A stretch of 40,832 nucleotides of DNA. Origin: Lachnospiraceae bacterium UBA7026 (GTDB lineage: Bacteria; Bacillota; Clostridia; Lachnospirales; Lachnospiraceae). This document shows positions 14,631-22,256 of this stretch, in pieces; the first letter of the stretch is position 1, and the number at the start of each line of letters is the position of its first letter. Both the position numbers and the translations under genes were made by a program. The notes under the pieces were generated by a model that did no database searches, was not told where the DNA came from, and saw only the letters and a program-made list of their open reading frames with translations. The stretch lies in the NCBI GenBank assembly GCA_002494165.1, contig DLBH01000067.1:1-40832 (forward strand), read 5' to 3'.

Positions 14631-15560
14631 TTACCGGCCAAACTTTTTAAGGAGTCCCTCAAAGTAATCGGGCAGGGGTGCCTCAAACTCCATGTAGCGG
14701 CCGGTTCCCGGATGGACAAAGCCCAGCACCCTGGCATGAAGACACTGCCCCTGGAGCCGGATGCGTCCCTGGGAAGATCCGTATACCTCATCTCCCAGCA
14801 GGGGATGACCAATGGATGCCATATGGACCCGGATCTGGTGGGTCCTGCCGGTCTCCAGCTGACACTGGATATGGTTGTACTGGTGGTTCAGATGGCTGAG
14901 CACCCGGTAGTGGGTCACTGCCCTTTTGCCATTTTTCACATTTACGGCCATCTTCTTGCGGTCAGCAGGACTCCGGCCTATGGGCTTATCGATGGTCCCC
15001 TGGTCCTCCCGCAGATTATTACAGACGATAGCCTCATATTTCCTGGTGATAGTGTGTTCTTTTAACTGGAGGGCCAGGCTCTGGTGGGCCCGGTCATTTT
15101 TACAGACCACCAGAATCCCTGTGGTATCCTTGTCGATCCGGTGGACTATGCCGGGTCTCAACACCCCATTAATTCCTGACAGGCCGTCCCGGCAGTGGTA
15201 AAGGAGGCCGTTAACCAGGGTCCCGCTGTAGCGGCCTGGACAGGGGTGGACCACCATGTCCTTGCCCTTGTTGATCAAAATCAGGTCCTGGTCCTCATAG
15301 ACGATATCCAAAGGGATGTCTTCCGGCAGGACTGCCAGTTCCTCTAAAGAAGGCACAGTCAGAACGACCTGGTCGTCGGCCTGCAGACGGAGGGAGGGCT
15401 TGCCTGCTTTTCCGTTACAGCTGGCCCTGCCTTCCTTCATGAGCTTCTGGATGTAGGACCGGGAATGGTCCTTCAGCTCAGTGGCCAGGAAGCGGTCAAA
15501 CCGTATCCCGTCGCAGTCAGCGGGAACAGTATATTGATATAGCTGGTCTGTCTCACTCAT
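14631..15560 (-). CDS. RluA/RluD-family rRNA or tRNA pseudouridine synthase
   Basis: Isomerises uridine in RNA. It has 309 residues from the ATG at 15560. Residues 13-75 form an S4 RNA-binding domain (IRFDRFLATELKDHSRSYIQKLMKEG). The catalytic Asp lies in HRIDKDTTGILVV near 140, and the GRTHQIRVHMASIGHPLLGD block is typical of the RluD branch. An in-frame start at 15602 exists, but the ATG at 15560 has GGAGAGAAG upstream and overlaps the lspA stop by eight bases, the usual coupling of these two genes (B. subtilis lspA-ylyB). Target base not determinable from sequence. Confidence 0.93.
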   Translation of the reverse strand: MSETDQLYQYTVPADCDGIRFDRFLATELKDHSRSYIQKLMKEGRASCNGKAGKPSLRLQADDQVVLTVPSLEELAVLPEDIPLDIVYEDQDLILINKGKDMVVHPCPGRYSGTLVNGLLYHCRDGLSGINGVLRPGIVHRIDKDTTGILVVCKNDRAHQSLALQLKEHTITRKYEAIVCNNLREDQGTIDKPIGRSPADRKKMAVNVKNGKRAVTHYRVLSHLNHQYNHIQCQLETGRTHQIRVHMASIGHPLLGDEVYGSSQGRIRLQGQCLHARVLGFVHPGTGRYMEFEAPLPDYFEGLLKKFGR

Positions 15561-16098
15561 TCTTCTTCTCTCCAGACTTAGATAATATGGCGTCGAGCTC
15601 ATCCCCTTTATAATAGAAAAGGATCAGGCCGGCCATGGCAAAGGCCGATGTGGTCACATAGATATCCGCCACGTTAAATACGGGAAAGTCAATCAGTTTA
15701 AAATAGATGAAATCCACTACATAGAGGCGCAGGCAGCGGTCGATCATATTACCCGCCGCTCCGGCGATTATCAGATAGCCGCACAATCTCAGAGGCAGAA
15801 AATGCCTGGTCCCCGGAATCCGGTAAAGAAGCCAGGCTACTCCTGCCAGAATCAGGACTGTTATGAGCAGAAAAAACCACTGTCTGTTTTGAAGAATACC
15901 AAAGGCCGCCCCCCGGTTCTCCACATAGAGGAGTTCCAGAACATCTTTAATGATGACTATGGGTCCATTGATCCGCAGGTCTTTTACGGCCCAGATCTTG
16001 GTCAGCTGGTCTAAGGCCACCATGACCAGGATGGCCGGCAGGGCCTGGCAGACCCTGGTTTTATGGTCTTTGACGACTTCTGTCTTCTTTAGTTCCAT
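15553..16098 (-). CDS. lspA: Lipoprotein signal peptidase (signal peptidase II)
   Basis: Aspartic membrane protease that removes signal peptides from diacylglyceryl-modified prolipoproteins. It has 181 residues with four hydrophobic segments (about 19-35, 72-94, 103-118 and 151-165). The catalytic Asp motifs are AGNMIDR and FNVADIYV. The N-terminus before the first helix is a little longer than usual and charged. A Shine-Dalgarno AAAGGAG sits about 12 bases ahead of the ATG. It follows aroB across a 247-base gap of tandem repeats and is coupled to the pseudouridine synthase downstream. The carboxypeptidase encoded at 21231 is a likely client lipoprotein. Confidence 0.96.
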   Translation of the reverse strand: MELKKTEVVKDHKTRVCQALPAILVMVALDQLTKIWAVKDLRINGPIVIIKDVLELLYVENRGAAFGILQNRQWFFLLITVLILAGVAWLLYRIPGTRHFLPLRLCGYLIIAGAAGNMIDRCLRLYVVDFIYFKLIDFPVFNVADIYVTTSAFAMAGLILFYYKGDELDAILSKSGEKKNE

Positions 16099-16149
16099 AC
16101 TTTCTTCTATCTCCTTTAACTAACCTTCCAGTTCCTGGTCAAACTTCCT

Positions 16150-16316
16150 CAGCCTATGTCAGGCCTTCGGCTCTTAAATACTTCTTCAGCCTATGTCAGG
16201 CCTTCCGGCTATTAAATGCTTCTTCAGCTTTTGGCAGACCTTCCGGCTATTAAATGCTTCTTCAGCCTATGTCAGGCCTTCCGGCTATTAAATACTTCTT
16301 CAGCTTTTGCCAGGCT
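16150..16316. repeat. 37-38 bp tandem repeat, four copies plus a partial fifth
   Basis: Units start at 16150, 16187, 16225 and 16263, and a decayed fifth at 16301. Each contains CAGCCTATGTCAGGC (or CAGCTTTTG), then CTTCCGGCTATTAAAT and CTTCTT. On the minus strand GCC-GGAA-GGC forms a small stem with a GNRA-type loop. The array fills the aroB-lspA gap and would be transcribed between them. Copies 2 and 4 differ by one base, so the array looks more recent than the others in this window. Confidence 0.9.
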
Positions 16317-16325
16317 TTATGCTCT

Positions 16326-16351
16326 CCCTGATCCGGCCAGCCGGATCAGGG
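16326..16351. other. 11-bp perfect inverted repeat at the end of aroB
   Basis: CCCTGATCCGG and its complement surround a four-base loop. The aroB stop codon (16346-16348) lies inside one arm. There is no T run on either side, so it is a strong RNA stem that might stabilise the aroB 3' end or cause pausing, not a standard terminator. Confidence 0.65.
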
Positions 16352-17437
16352 TCTGTAAGCCCGGAAGCTGGCTTTCATCTCTTCTTGGGAAACATCCCTG
16401 TGGATACCCGCCCGGCCCATCTGGTCCAGCAGGATAAACTTGATCAGGCCATGCTCCATCTTTTTATCATGCCGGGTCTCCTCCAGGATCCTGTCCACAC
16501 TGACCTGGTCAGGCAGGGCAGGGAAATCAAAATAATCAAAAAGCTCCCGAATCTCCTGGTAGTCCTGGTCACTGATGTAGGACCGGGCCCGGGAAATCTC
16601 AGCAGCCAATGTGGCCCCGATTCCCACGCATTCCCCGTGGGTCAGCTGGAAATCCATCAGCTTCTCCACAGAATGGCCAAAGGTATGACCAAAGTTAAGA
16701 AGAGCTCTTATCCCCTGCTCCTTGGGATCCTTCTCAACCACTGCCCTCTTGATCCGGCAGCTGCCCTCCACCATGGAAGCCATAACTTCCGGATCCCTGG
16801 CGGCAATCTCTTTCCGGTGATCCCAGATCCAGTGATAATAGTCCAGGTCACAGATCAGGCCATGCTTGATGACCTCACCCAGCCCACTGTGATACTGTCT
16901 GTCTGACAGGGTCCGTAAAGTATCGATATTGATGTAGACCAGCTTGGGCATATAGAATGCTCCTACCATATTTTTGTGGGCGTCAAAATCCACACCGGTC
17001 TTGCCACCTATGCTGCTGTCAACCTGGGCCAGGAGACTGGTGGGCACCTGGACGAAATCAATTCCTCTCAGATAGCTGGAGGCCGCGAAACCGGTCAGGT
17101 CGCCGGTAACTCCACCGCCAAGAGCCAGGAGCAGATCTTTCCGGTCAAATTCATGTTCTATGAGGAAGCGGTAAAGGTCTTCCACCGTCCTCAGATTCTT
17201 ATTGGCTTCTCCATGAGGGAAAACAAATGTTTTAAGACTGGCACATTGGGGTAAAAGGAGACTCTCTACTTCCTGCAGGTAGTAGCCGGCAACCCGGTCC
17301 TCGGTGACGATGCAGACTTTTTTCCTCCCCAGATCCAAAAACTGAAGCTGACGGGCCAGGTCGCCAAAGCCCTGCTCAATTACGATATCGTAAACATGTT
17401 TCCCTTCGGCACTGACCTTGAGCCGTTTCATTTCCAT
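16346..17437 (-). CDS. aroB: 3-dehydroquinate synthase
   Basis: Second step of the shikimate pathway (DAHP to 3-dehydroquinate), cytosolic and NAD- and metal-dependent. It has 363 residues. The signature block LALGGGVTGDLTGFAASSYLRG... continues into VPTSLLAQVDSSIGGKTGVD near 100-150. Metal ligands are in HGLICD (Glu and Lys before it), NFGHTFGHSVE and the later THGECVGIG. GAGG lies eight bases before the first ATG. It has its own promoter (17630-17658) and a long leader of about 185 bases. No other aromatic pathway gene is present here, so this is an isolated aro gene between sepF and lspA, where ylmG, ylmH and divIVA would sit in other Firmicutes. Confidence 0.97.
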   Translation of the reverse strand: MEMKRLKVSAEGKHVYDIVIEQGFGDLARQLQFLDLGRKKVCIVTEDRVAGYYLQEVESLLLPQCASLKTFVFPHGEANKNLRTVEDLYRFLIEHEFDRKDLLLALGGGVTGDLTGFAASSYLRGIDFVQVPTSLLAQVDSSIGGKTGVDFDAHKNMVGAFYMPKLVYINIDTLRTLSDRQYHSGLGEVIKHGLICDLDYYHWIWDHRKEIAARDPEVMASMVEGSCRIKRAVVEKDPKEQGIRALLNFGHTFGHSVEKLMDFQLTHGECVGIGATLAAEISRARSYISDQDYQEIRELFDYFDFPALPDQVSVDRILEETRHDKKMEHGLIKFILLDQMGRAGIHRDVSQEEMKASFRAYRP

Positions 17438-17629
17438 AATTATATCCTCACATTCTCATTCTATTCCCGGCAGCTTTTCCAAGGGGCAAGCCTGAGAAAA
17501 TCATTTCCTGTATATTTCCCTCTATAATTTCCCCTAATATGTATAGAAGAAGTAATCGCTTCAAACCAGGTTTTCTCCCTGGATGGTCATAATCCGTCCT
17601 ATCAGGGTACCTGTCCCTATAGGTGTATT

Positions 17630-17658
17630 ATTCTACCACATCAGAAGGCCGGGGTCAA
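17630..17658 (-). promoter_or_regulatory. aroB promoter fused to the upstream terminator
   Basis: TTGACC (17653-17658), a 17-base spacer and TAGAAT (17630-17635) with a TG at the extended -10 position, minus strand. The -35 begins within the T run of the terminator at 17657-17699. The rest of the 345-base gap has a long leader with small stems such as CCAGG/CCTGG, and no recognised riboswitch. Confidence 0.7.
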
Positions 17659-17699
17659 AAAAACAGAGTGGACCCGGCCACCAAGCCATACCACTCTGT
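17657..17699 (-). terminator. Intrinsic terminator downstream of sepF
   Basis: ACAGAGTGG pairs with CCACTCTGT across 25 bases that contain a smaller GGC/GCC stem, followed by seven T, minus strand. It lies about 85 bases after sepF. Confidence 0.85.
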
Positions 17700-17782
17700 C
17701 ATAATTATCAAAATTAGTGTTATTTAATTAGAAAACAGTTGATTAAGCTGGAAAAATCCGCAAAAAAAACTATAATCTGAAT

Positions 17783-18364
17783 TTAGAACTTTGTAAGCTC
17801 CGGAGAAAGTGTATCATCATTAACGATCTCGTCGCGAAGGTCTCCAGATACCTCAATGTTGCCAGGTGCTACAATAAAAATATTATTGGAGATTGCCTTG
17901 AGAGAACCGTCTACAGCAAAGCTGGCGCCGCCGATAAAATCAATGATTCTCTGTGCCTGGCTGATCTCAATACCTTCCAGATTAACAACGATAGTCTTTC
18001 CTTCTTTCAGGAAATCAGCTACGATCTGTGCTTCATTAAATGTTTGTGGTCTGATAACTTTCACGATTTCACCTTCTTCTAAAATAGAATGGAATGGAAT
18101 GACTCTGCCCTGGGGCTCCTCCATCGTCTCTTCTTCAACTTCGATCTCCTTTTCCCTGCGTCCGAAAGGCATGAAACCTTTGCGGGGCTTCTTCTCTTCT
18201 GCCTCTTCCACAAGGTGGGGAACCTCGAATTCTTCTTCTACCTGATCCTCTTCCTGATCGTAAGTCTCCTCGTCGTACTCCTCGTACTCTTCGTACTCAT
18301 CGTACTCGTCTTCCATATCATTCAGACGCATCATATTCAGAAACTTCTCTGCAAATCTTCCCAT
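17783..18364 (-). CDS. sepF: Cell division protein SepF
   Basis: Membrane-binding FtsZ partner that helps anchor and organise the Z ring in Gram-positives. It has 193 residues. Residues 1-15 form the short amphipathic membrane helix (FAEKFLNMMRL). Residues 17-75 are a very acidic Glu/Asp/Tyr linker, and 90-190 form the SepF core with RPQTFNEAQIVADFLKEG, TIVVNLEG and AQRIIDFIGGASFAVDGSL. GGAGG lies nine bases before the ATG. It starts 15 bases after yggS, as in the ylm cluster. The linker DNA contains four 9-bp repeats. A terminator follows at 17657-17699. Confidence 0.97.
   Translation of the reverse strand: MGRFAEKFLNMMRLNDMEDEYDEYEEYEEYDEETYDQEEDQVEEEFEVPHLVEEAEEKKPRKGFMPFGRREKEIEVEEETMEEPQGRVIPFHSILEEGEIVKVIRPQTFNEAQIVADFLKEGKTIVVNLEGIEISQAQRIIDFIGGASFAVDGSLKAISNNIFIVAPGNIEVSGDLRDEIVNDDTLSPELTKF
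18273..18308. repeat. Four 9-bp repeats inside the sepF linker
   Basis: TCGTACTC plus one variable base occurs four times in tandem on the plus strand, encoding the Glu-Tyr-Asp/Glu pattern of the acidic linker. Only the third codon base differs. Slippage here would change linker length in frame. Confidence 0.85.
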
Positions 18365-18379
18365 TGACTAAATCCTCCA

Positions 18380-19072
18380 TTATCTGTTGTAATTCCTCTC
18401 ACCGAAGATTCCGGTTCCAACTCTCACCATAGTGGACCCTTCCTCCACAGCTATCTCATAATCATTTGTCATACCCATTGACAAAATCTTCATGTCTATA
18501 TTATCAATGTTTTTTGCCCTAATGTCAACAAATAATTTATGTAATTTTTGAAAATAACAACGATTTTCTTCAGGATCAGCCACATATGGGGCGCTGGTCA
18601 TTAAACCACACACATGTACATGAGGCAGAAGGCTGATTTTTTCCAGCAGGTCCGTAACCTCCTTCATACCAAGGCCGAATTTCGTCTCTTCCATAGCCAC
18701 GTTAACCTGGATCAGAATGTCCGCGGTCAGGGATCTCTTGGCAGCTTCCTTCTCAATCTGTTCGGCCAGACTTAAGGAATCTACCGAATGGATCAGCTTG
18801 ACCTTGTCAACAATATACTTCACTTTATTGCGCTGCAGGTGACCAATCATATGCCAGTTGACCGGTCTGGATACCTGTTCATCCTTGCTGCAAAGCTCCT
18901 GGACATAATTCTCCCCAAAGTCCAGCTGGCCCGCGGGAATAAGCTCCTCAATCATCTCTAAGGGCTTGGTCTTGCTGACCGCCACCAGGGTCACCTCTCC
19001 CGGGTCCCTGCCCACTCTCCTGCAGGCTGCCTCTATATGGTTTTGAACATTTTTCAGATTCTCTGTTAACAT
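18380..19072 (-). CDS. yggS: YggS-family pyridoxal phosphate homeostasis protein
   Basis: Single-domain PLP-binding protein (YlmE in B. subtilis), 230 residues, fold type III barrel. PLP-site features are VAVSKTKP near 30 (Lys), FGENYVQEL near 54, WHMIGHLQRNKVK, the SMGMTNDYEIAVEEGSTMVRVG block and the final GTGIFGER. Family members buffer PLP and affect amino-acid metabolism, and no enzyme reaction is established. CGGAG precedes the ATG. It lies 15 bases upstream of sepF, a conserved pairing. Confidence 0.95.
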   Translation of the reverse strand: MLTENLKNVQNHIEAACRRVGRDPGEVTLVAVSKTKPLEMIEELIPAGQLDFGENYVQELCSKDEQVSRPVNWHMIGHLQRNKVKYIVDKVKLIHSVDSLSLAEQIEKEAAKRSLTADILIQVNVAMEETKFGLGMKEVTDLLEKISLLPHVHVCGLMTSAPYVADPEENRCYFQKLHKLFVDIRAKNIDNIDMKILSMGMTNDYEIAVEEGSTMVRVGTGIFGERNYNR

Positions 19073-19177
19073 AATAATCTCCGGTCCTTTACTCTTTATT
19101 TTTATCCTTTTCTTATCTGACTTATAAATGTCTTTAAATGATCAGCCAGCTTCCTGGCATATTATATACTTTTCCTG

Positions 19178-19205
19178 CAGAGCACCCGCTTTCGCGGGTC
19201 CTCTG
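19178..19205 (-). other. Stable hairpin with GAAA loop after the HlyD-like gene
   Basis: CAGAG-G-ACCCGC pairs with GCGGGT-G-CTCTG around GAAA, 11 pairs and one G-G mismatch, five bases after the stop codon. No clear T run follows, so it may be a 3' stabiliser or weak terminator. A TATAAT-like string (near 19160) follows but lacks a good -35. Confidence 0.55.
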
Positions 19206-19210
19206 GCCTT

Positions 19211-20602
19211 CTAATAGATAACCTGGTTCTCCTTTACCGTACTACTGTTAAGAATAATCCGGTCATAGAGGGCTACATCACTATCAGCGATGGATATAAT
19301 ACAATAGTCCTCATTCCTCTGTTCTATGGAAATGATTTTGAATATGGTATAACCTCTGTTAATGCTGTAGACTCCCTGGATAGTGATCGTCTCAGGAAGA
19401 GTCATGGTGTTCTCCTGCCTCTCATCGGCGATCTCAGTCCCCTTTTCCAGGTCAGCCCCGTAAATCCAGGCTATACCATCCTGGTTCTTGTATACTTTTA
19501 CATTCTTCTGAGTGATTATCCTTTTCCCATCCTTATCCGTGGTGACCAGGTTCACATGGTCTTTGGAGGATGAATTACTGCCCCTGACCAGGTAATAGTC
19601 GGGAATCTGGAAGACCTCCTTGTCCACGATCGAGCTGGAAGGAATCTTCAAACCCTTGGTGGAGGACAGAATCAGATCCACATAGAGGTATCTCTGGTTG
19701 ATATACCTCTGAACATAATCATCAAAACTCAATATGGCATAATAGGATCCATTAATCTTACGGCAGTCACAGCTTGCCCGGGTGGTAAAATTATCCTTGT
19801 CAAAAAAGACCTGGATTCTGGAATTATTCTTCTCTGCCGCCTCTTCCAGGCGCCGGACCTGGTCCTCTTCATCCAGGGGGACCAGCAGCGTCCAATTCTG
19901 ACTGCTGACCAGGCGGTAGACCGGGTCACCTTTTTTTTGCTTTTCACTGGTCTGTAATTCAGCCATCTTAGGCTTATTGACAAAAATATCCCGGTTGATC
20001 TCTTTTGTGGTCAGCCCTTCCAGCCCGTCACTGGAAAAGGATACGATGCCGGAATCCCCGGCCTTGACAGAGACATAACTCTTTTTTCCATATTTTTTAC
20101 GCAGCTCCTTGCTATGTTTGGCAAGAACCGTATCAATATAGGCCGTCAGATCATGGCTGATCTCCCTGTGGGACTCATAGACCACTGAGAAATGATCATC
20201 AGAATAACTCTCAGAAAAGGCTCTGAGCCTCTCGATAATCCGGTCTCTTTCTGTCTCAGTCATAATCTCTTTGGCTTCCAGCCCATTGAGATAGGCCTGG
20301 ATCTTCCCGGTAGTATCGATCATGTAGACCGTACCCCCCTTGTTGACTCTGGCACTGTCCTGGACATAATGGTTGACATAACCATCCTGCTCCAGGCCAT
20401 ATACCTTTTCCTCCCGGAGGATAACGCCGGTGCTGCTGATCTTATCTTCAATATTGCTGGCGCTTACTTCGTAAACAGCCAGTTTGTCCTTACTGAGATA
20501 GATCACCACGTAGAAGGCCAGGTAGATCACTATCAGAAAGAAGACTATGGTTCCCAGGTTTATTGAAATGGGACTCTTCTTTTTTTGTCTGTCTGCCATC
20601 AT
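19211..20602 (-). CDS. HlyD/membrane-fusion-like anchored protein of the sepF cluster
   Basis: 463 residues with one N-terminal membrane anchor (about 17-40, IVFFLIVIYLAFYVVIYLS) after a short Lys-rich cytoplasmic tail. The rest is predicted to be outside. The segment after the anchor (VYEVSASNIEDKISSTGVILREEKVYGLEQDGYVNHYV in part) has the barrel-sandwich look of HlyD adaptors, with a charged helical hairpin near 90-180 and a beta-rich second half. Adaptors normally pair with an ABC or RND pump, but none is encoded nearby. Instead it sits upstream of yggS-sepF and downstream of a small P-loop gene, so a cell-envelope or division role is as likely as export. The start is one of two adjacent ATGs behind GGGGAGAG. 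Function not known. Confidence 0.72.
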   Translation of the reverse strand: MMADRQKKKSPISINLGTIVFFLIVIYLAFYVVIYLSKDKLAVYEVSASNIEDKISSTGVILREEKVYGLEQDGYVNHYVQDSARVNKGGTVYMIDTTGKIQAYLNGLEAKEIMTETERDRIIERLRAFSESYSDDHFSVVYESHREISHDLTAYIDTVLAKHSKELRKKYGKKSYVSVKAGDSGIVSFSSDGLEGLTTKEINRDIFVNKPKMAELQTSEKQKKGDPVYRLVSSQNWTLLVPLDEEDQVRRLEEAAEKNNSRIQVFFDKDNFTTRASCDCRKINGSYYAILSFDDYVQRYINQRYLYVDLILSSTKGLKIPSSSIVDKEVFQIPDYYLVRGSNSSSKDHVNLVTTDKDGKRIITQKNVKVYKNQDGIAWIYGADLEKGTEIADERQENTMTLPETITIQGVYSINRGYTIFKIISIEQRNEDYCIISIADSDVALYDRIILNSSTVKENQVIY

Positions 20603-20640
20603 TCTCTCCCCAAACAGGCCTGGCGGCCGGTTTGTACATA

Positions 20641-20675
20641 AAGCAAAGACAGCCTCATATCTCTATGAGGCAGTC
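20641..20675 (-). terminator. Terminator after the P-loop gene
   Basis: GACTGCCTCATA pairs with TATGAGGCTGTC around GAGA (one T-T mismatch) on the minus strand, then TTTGCTTT. It lies about 35 bases after the stop. Confidence 0.75.
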
Positions 20676-20711
20676 TGTGACGTCATGATAAAGCTTTTAC
20701 AAAAAGACTCA

Positions 20712-21128
20712 TTATAAAGCGGTAGATACCAGGGCCTGAAGCTTCTCAGATAAATCCTTCTTATCAAGAGAAACACTGATTACGAAACTGACATCAAACT
20801 TTTTGGAAATCTCCTCAAGCTTATCGAGGGCATACTCCAGATTATCCTGGATAAAAGCAATCGTAAGAAAACTGTCAAGATAAATGACGTCAAGATCATG
20901 GTCCTGGGAAATAATACCTGCTATAAAACCAATAAACATATCCGTATCCTCAATACCGTACTCCGGTACCACGATCAGCCGGATCCGGTTGCTGAGCTCA
21001 TACATATGCTTATTATTCTTATCAAGGTAAACAATATTGCCATGGGTGGATTTTATATCATCATTTGCTCGCTGAATAAGGATTTTAGTCTTTCCTTTTC
21101 CTTTTGAACCTGCAATAATATCAATCAT
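20712..21128 (-). CDS. Small P-loop NTP-binding protein, unknown function
   Basis: 138 residues. Walker A GSKGKGKT is at residues 7-14, and a Walker B-like strand DVIYLDS lies near 80. The rest is alternating beta strands and helices, so it is a minimal P-loop domain with nothing else fused. Such proteins have sometimes been named twitching motility PilT-like by annotation pipelines, but no pilus genes are here and the PilT His and Asp boxes are not visible. It has AAAGGAGG before the ATG, a clear promoter (21199-21227) and a terminator, and it precedes the HlyD-like gene. A role in envelope or division is only suggested by context. Confidence 0.75.
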   Translation of the reverse strand: MIDIIAGSKGKGKTKILIQRANDDIKSTHGNIVYLDKNNKHMYELSNRIRLIVVPEYGIEDTDMFIGFIAGIISQDHDLDVIYLDSFLTIAFIQDNLEYALDKLEEISKKFDVSFVISVSLDKKDLSEKLQALVSTAL

Positions 21129-21198
21129 TGTTATGCCCTCCTTTAGTTTAGCTGATTTCTCAAAACAGCGGACACCAGTCCACTTGTCTGATACCCCA

Positions 21199-21227
21199 AT
21201 TATAATTTATATAGGGTAAAATCACAA
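21199..21227 (-). promoter_or_regulatory. Promoter of the P-loop gene
   Basis: TTGTGA (21222-21227), a 17-base spacer and a perfect TATAAT (21199-21204) on the minus strand, right after the carboxypeptidase gene. A small GTGGAC/GTCCGC stem followed by TGTTTT lies in the leader. Confidence 0.7.
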
Positions 21228-21230
21228 CCT

Positions 21231-22256
21231 TTAATTTACCGTTTTTTCCAGAAGCCTGGACATGGACCTGTAGAGATCATCCTTGGTATCGGCCCCCAGA
21301 ACCACTGAATAAAACCGTTCTCCCTTCTGGTTCTCCGTCATTACCATGAGACAGGACTTGGCCATGGAGGTAGTCCCGGTCTTACCGCCAAACATAACCA
21401 CTCCCTCAGGGAGGTCATAATCCTTTAGCAGATAGTGGTTGGTACTCTCCATAAACTCACTGACCTGGCTGCCGCTGCTGTTCACGTAGGTCATGGTATA
21501 ATTAATGCTGGATATGGTGTCAATGAAGACATCATATTTGGTGGCCTCCCTGAAGATCAGATACAGATCATAGGCTGTCGTGTAATGATTGTCATCATGC
21601 AGGCCGTTAGAATTGACAAAATGGGTTCCTGTGGCTCCTAACTCCCTGGCCCTCTGGTTCATCATCTCCGCGAATTTCTCCTCGCTGCCGGCTATATATT
21701 CCGCCAGGATCACCGCACAGTCATTGGCCGATTTAATCAGCATGGTATGGAAGACCTGGTCCACGGTCACCGTGTTGCCCTTGGAGAGGGAGCTGACCAC
21801 TGCCCCATCCTCATTGAGAACGATATCATGGTCCAGGGTAATCTCATCATCCAGATCTCCCTTTTCCAGGACCAGCAAGGCCGTCATGACCTTGGTAATG
21901 CTGGCAGGATAAAGCCTCTGGAAGCAGTGGCTGGACTCGACAGCCTCAAGGCGTGTCTGGTTAATCAGCAGGTCGGCATAGTCGGAACTGATATAATTGG
22001 GATCCGTCTCGTCGGCGGCATCAATGACCGCCAGGGATTCAGCCATGCCGCTCAGTTCCACGCCCTCATCCTTCTTGTGATTATTGTAATAGTTTTCAAA
22101 GGAGTCCGGGTAACTGAACAGACTGGAACCGCAGCCTGCCATATTTACTGTCAGCAAAATTAGACAGAGAATGACTACGATTCTCTGTCTGATATATAAT
22201 TCTTTTTTCATATTATCCTGTTTATCTTTTTTATCCTGTTTATCATTTCTGACCAT
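21231..22256 (-). CDS. D-alanyl-D-alanine carboxypeptidase (S11 family), predicted lipoprotein
   Basis: Penicillin-binding enzyme that trims the terminal D-Ala of peptidoglycan stems outside the cell. Active-site motifs are SITK, SAND and KTGTT, in the usual order. The N-terminus has a Lys/Arg-rich stretch, then a hydrophobic core ending in the lipobox-like VNMAGC, so it should be lipid-anchored and processed by LspA. Two starts are possible: the ATG at 22256, which overlaps the stop of the upstream gene as TAATG, and an ATG at 22211 that gives the more typical signal peptide. A Lys/Asp-rich 15-residue extension depends on the choice. The size of 326-341 residues fits DacF-like enzymes. It is the last gene of the radC-mre-min block. 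Confidence 0.9.
   Translation of the reverse strand: MVRNDKQDKKDKQDNMKKELYIRQRIVVILCLILLTVNMAGCGSSLFSYPDSFENYYNNHKKDEGVELSGMAESLAVIDAADETDPNYISSDYADLLINQTRLEAVESSHCFQRLYPASITKVMTALLVLEKGDLDDEITLDHDIVLNEDGAVVSSLSKGNTVTVDQVFHTMLIKSANDCAVILAEYIAGSEEKFAEMMNQRARELGATGTHFVNSNGLHDDNHYTTAYDLYLIFREATKYDVFIDTISSINYTMTYVNSSGSQVSEFMESTNHYLLKDYDLPEGVVMFGGKTGTTSMAKSCLMVMTENQKGERFYSVVLGADTKDDLYRSMSRLLEKTVN

Noticed and set aside
16326..16351. Intrinsic terminator after aroB
   Set aside because: The 11-pair stem is strong but no T run follows on either strand, so I list it only as an inverted repeat.
17438..17640. Known riboswitch or T-box in the aroB leader
   Set aside because: No conserved riboswitch core or T-box sequence could be recognised by eye.
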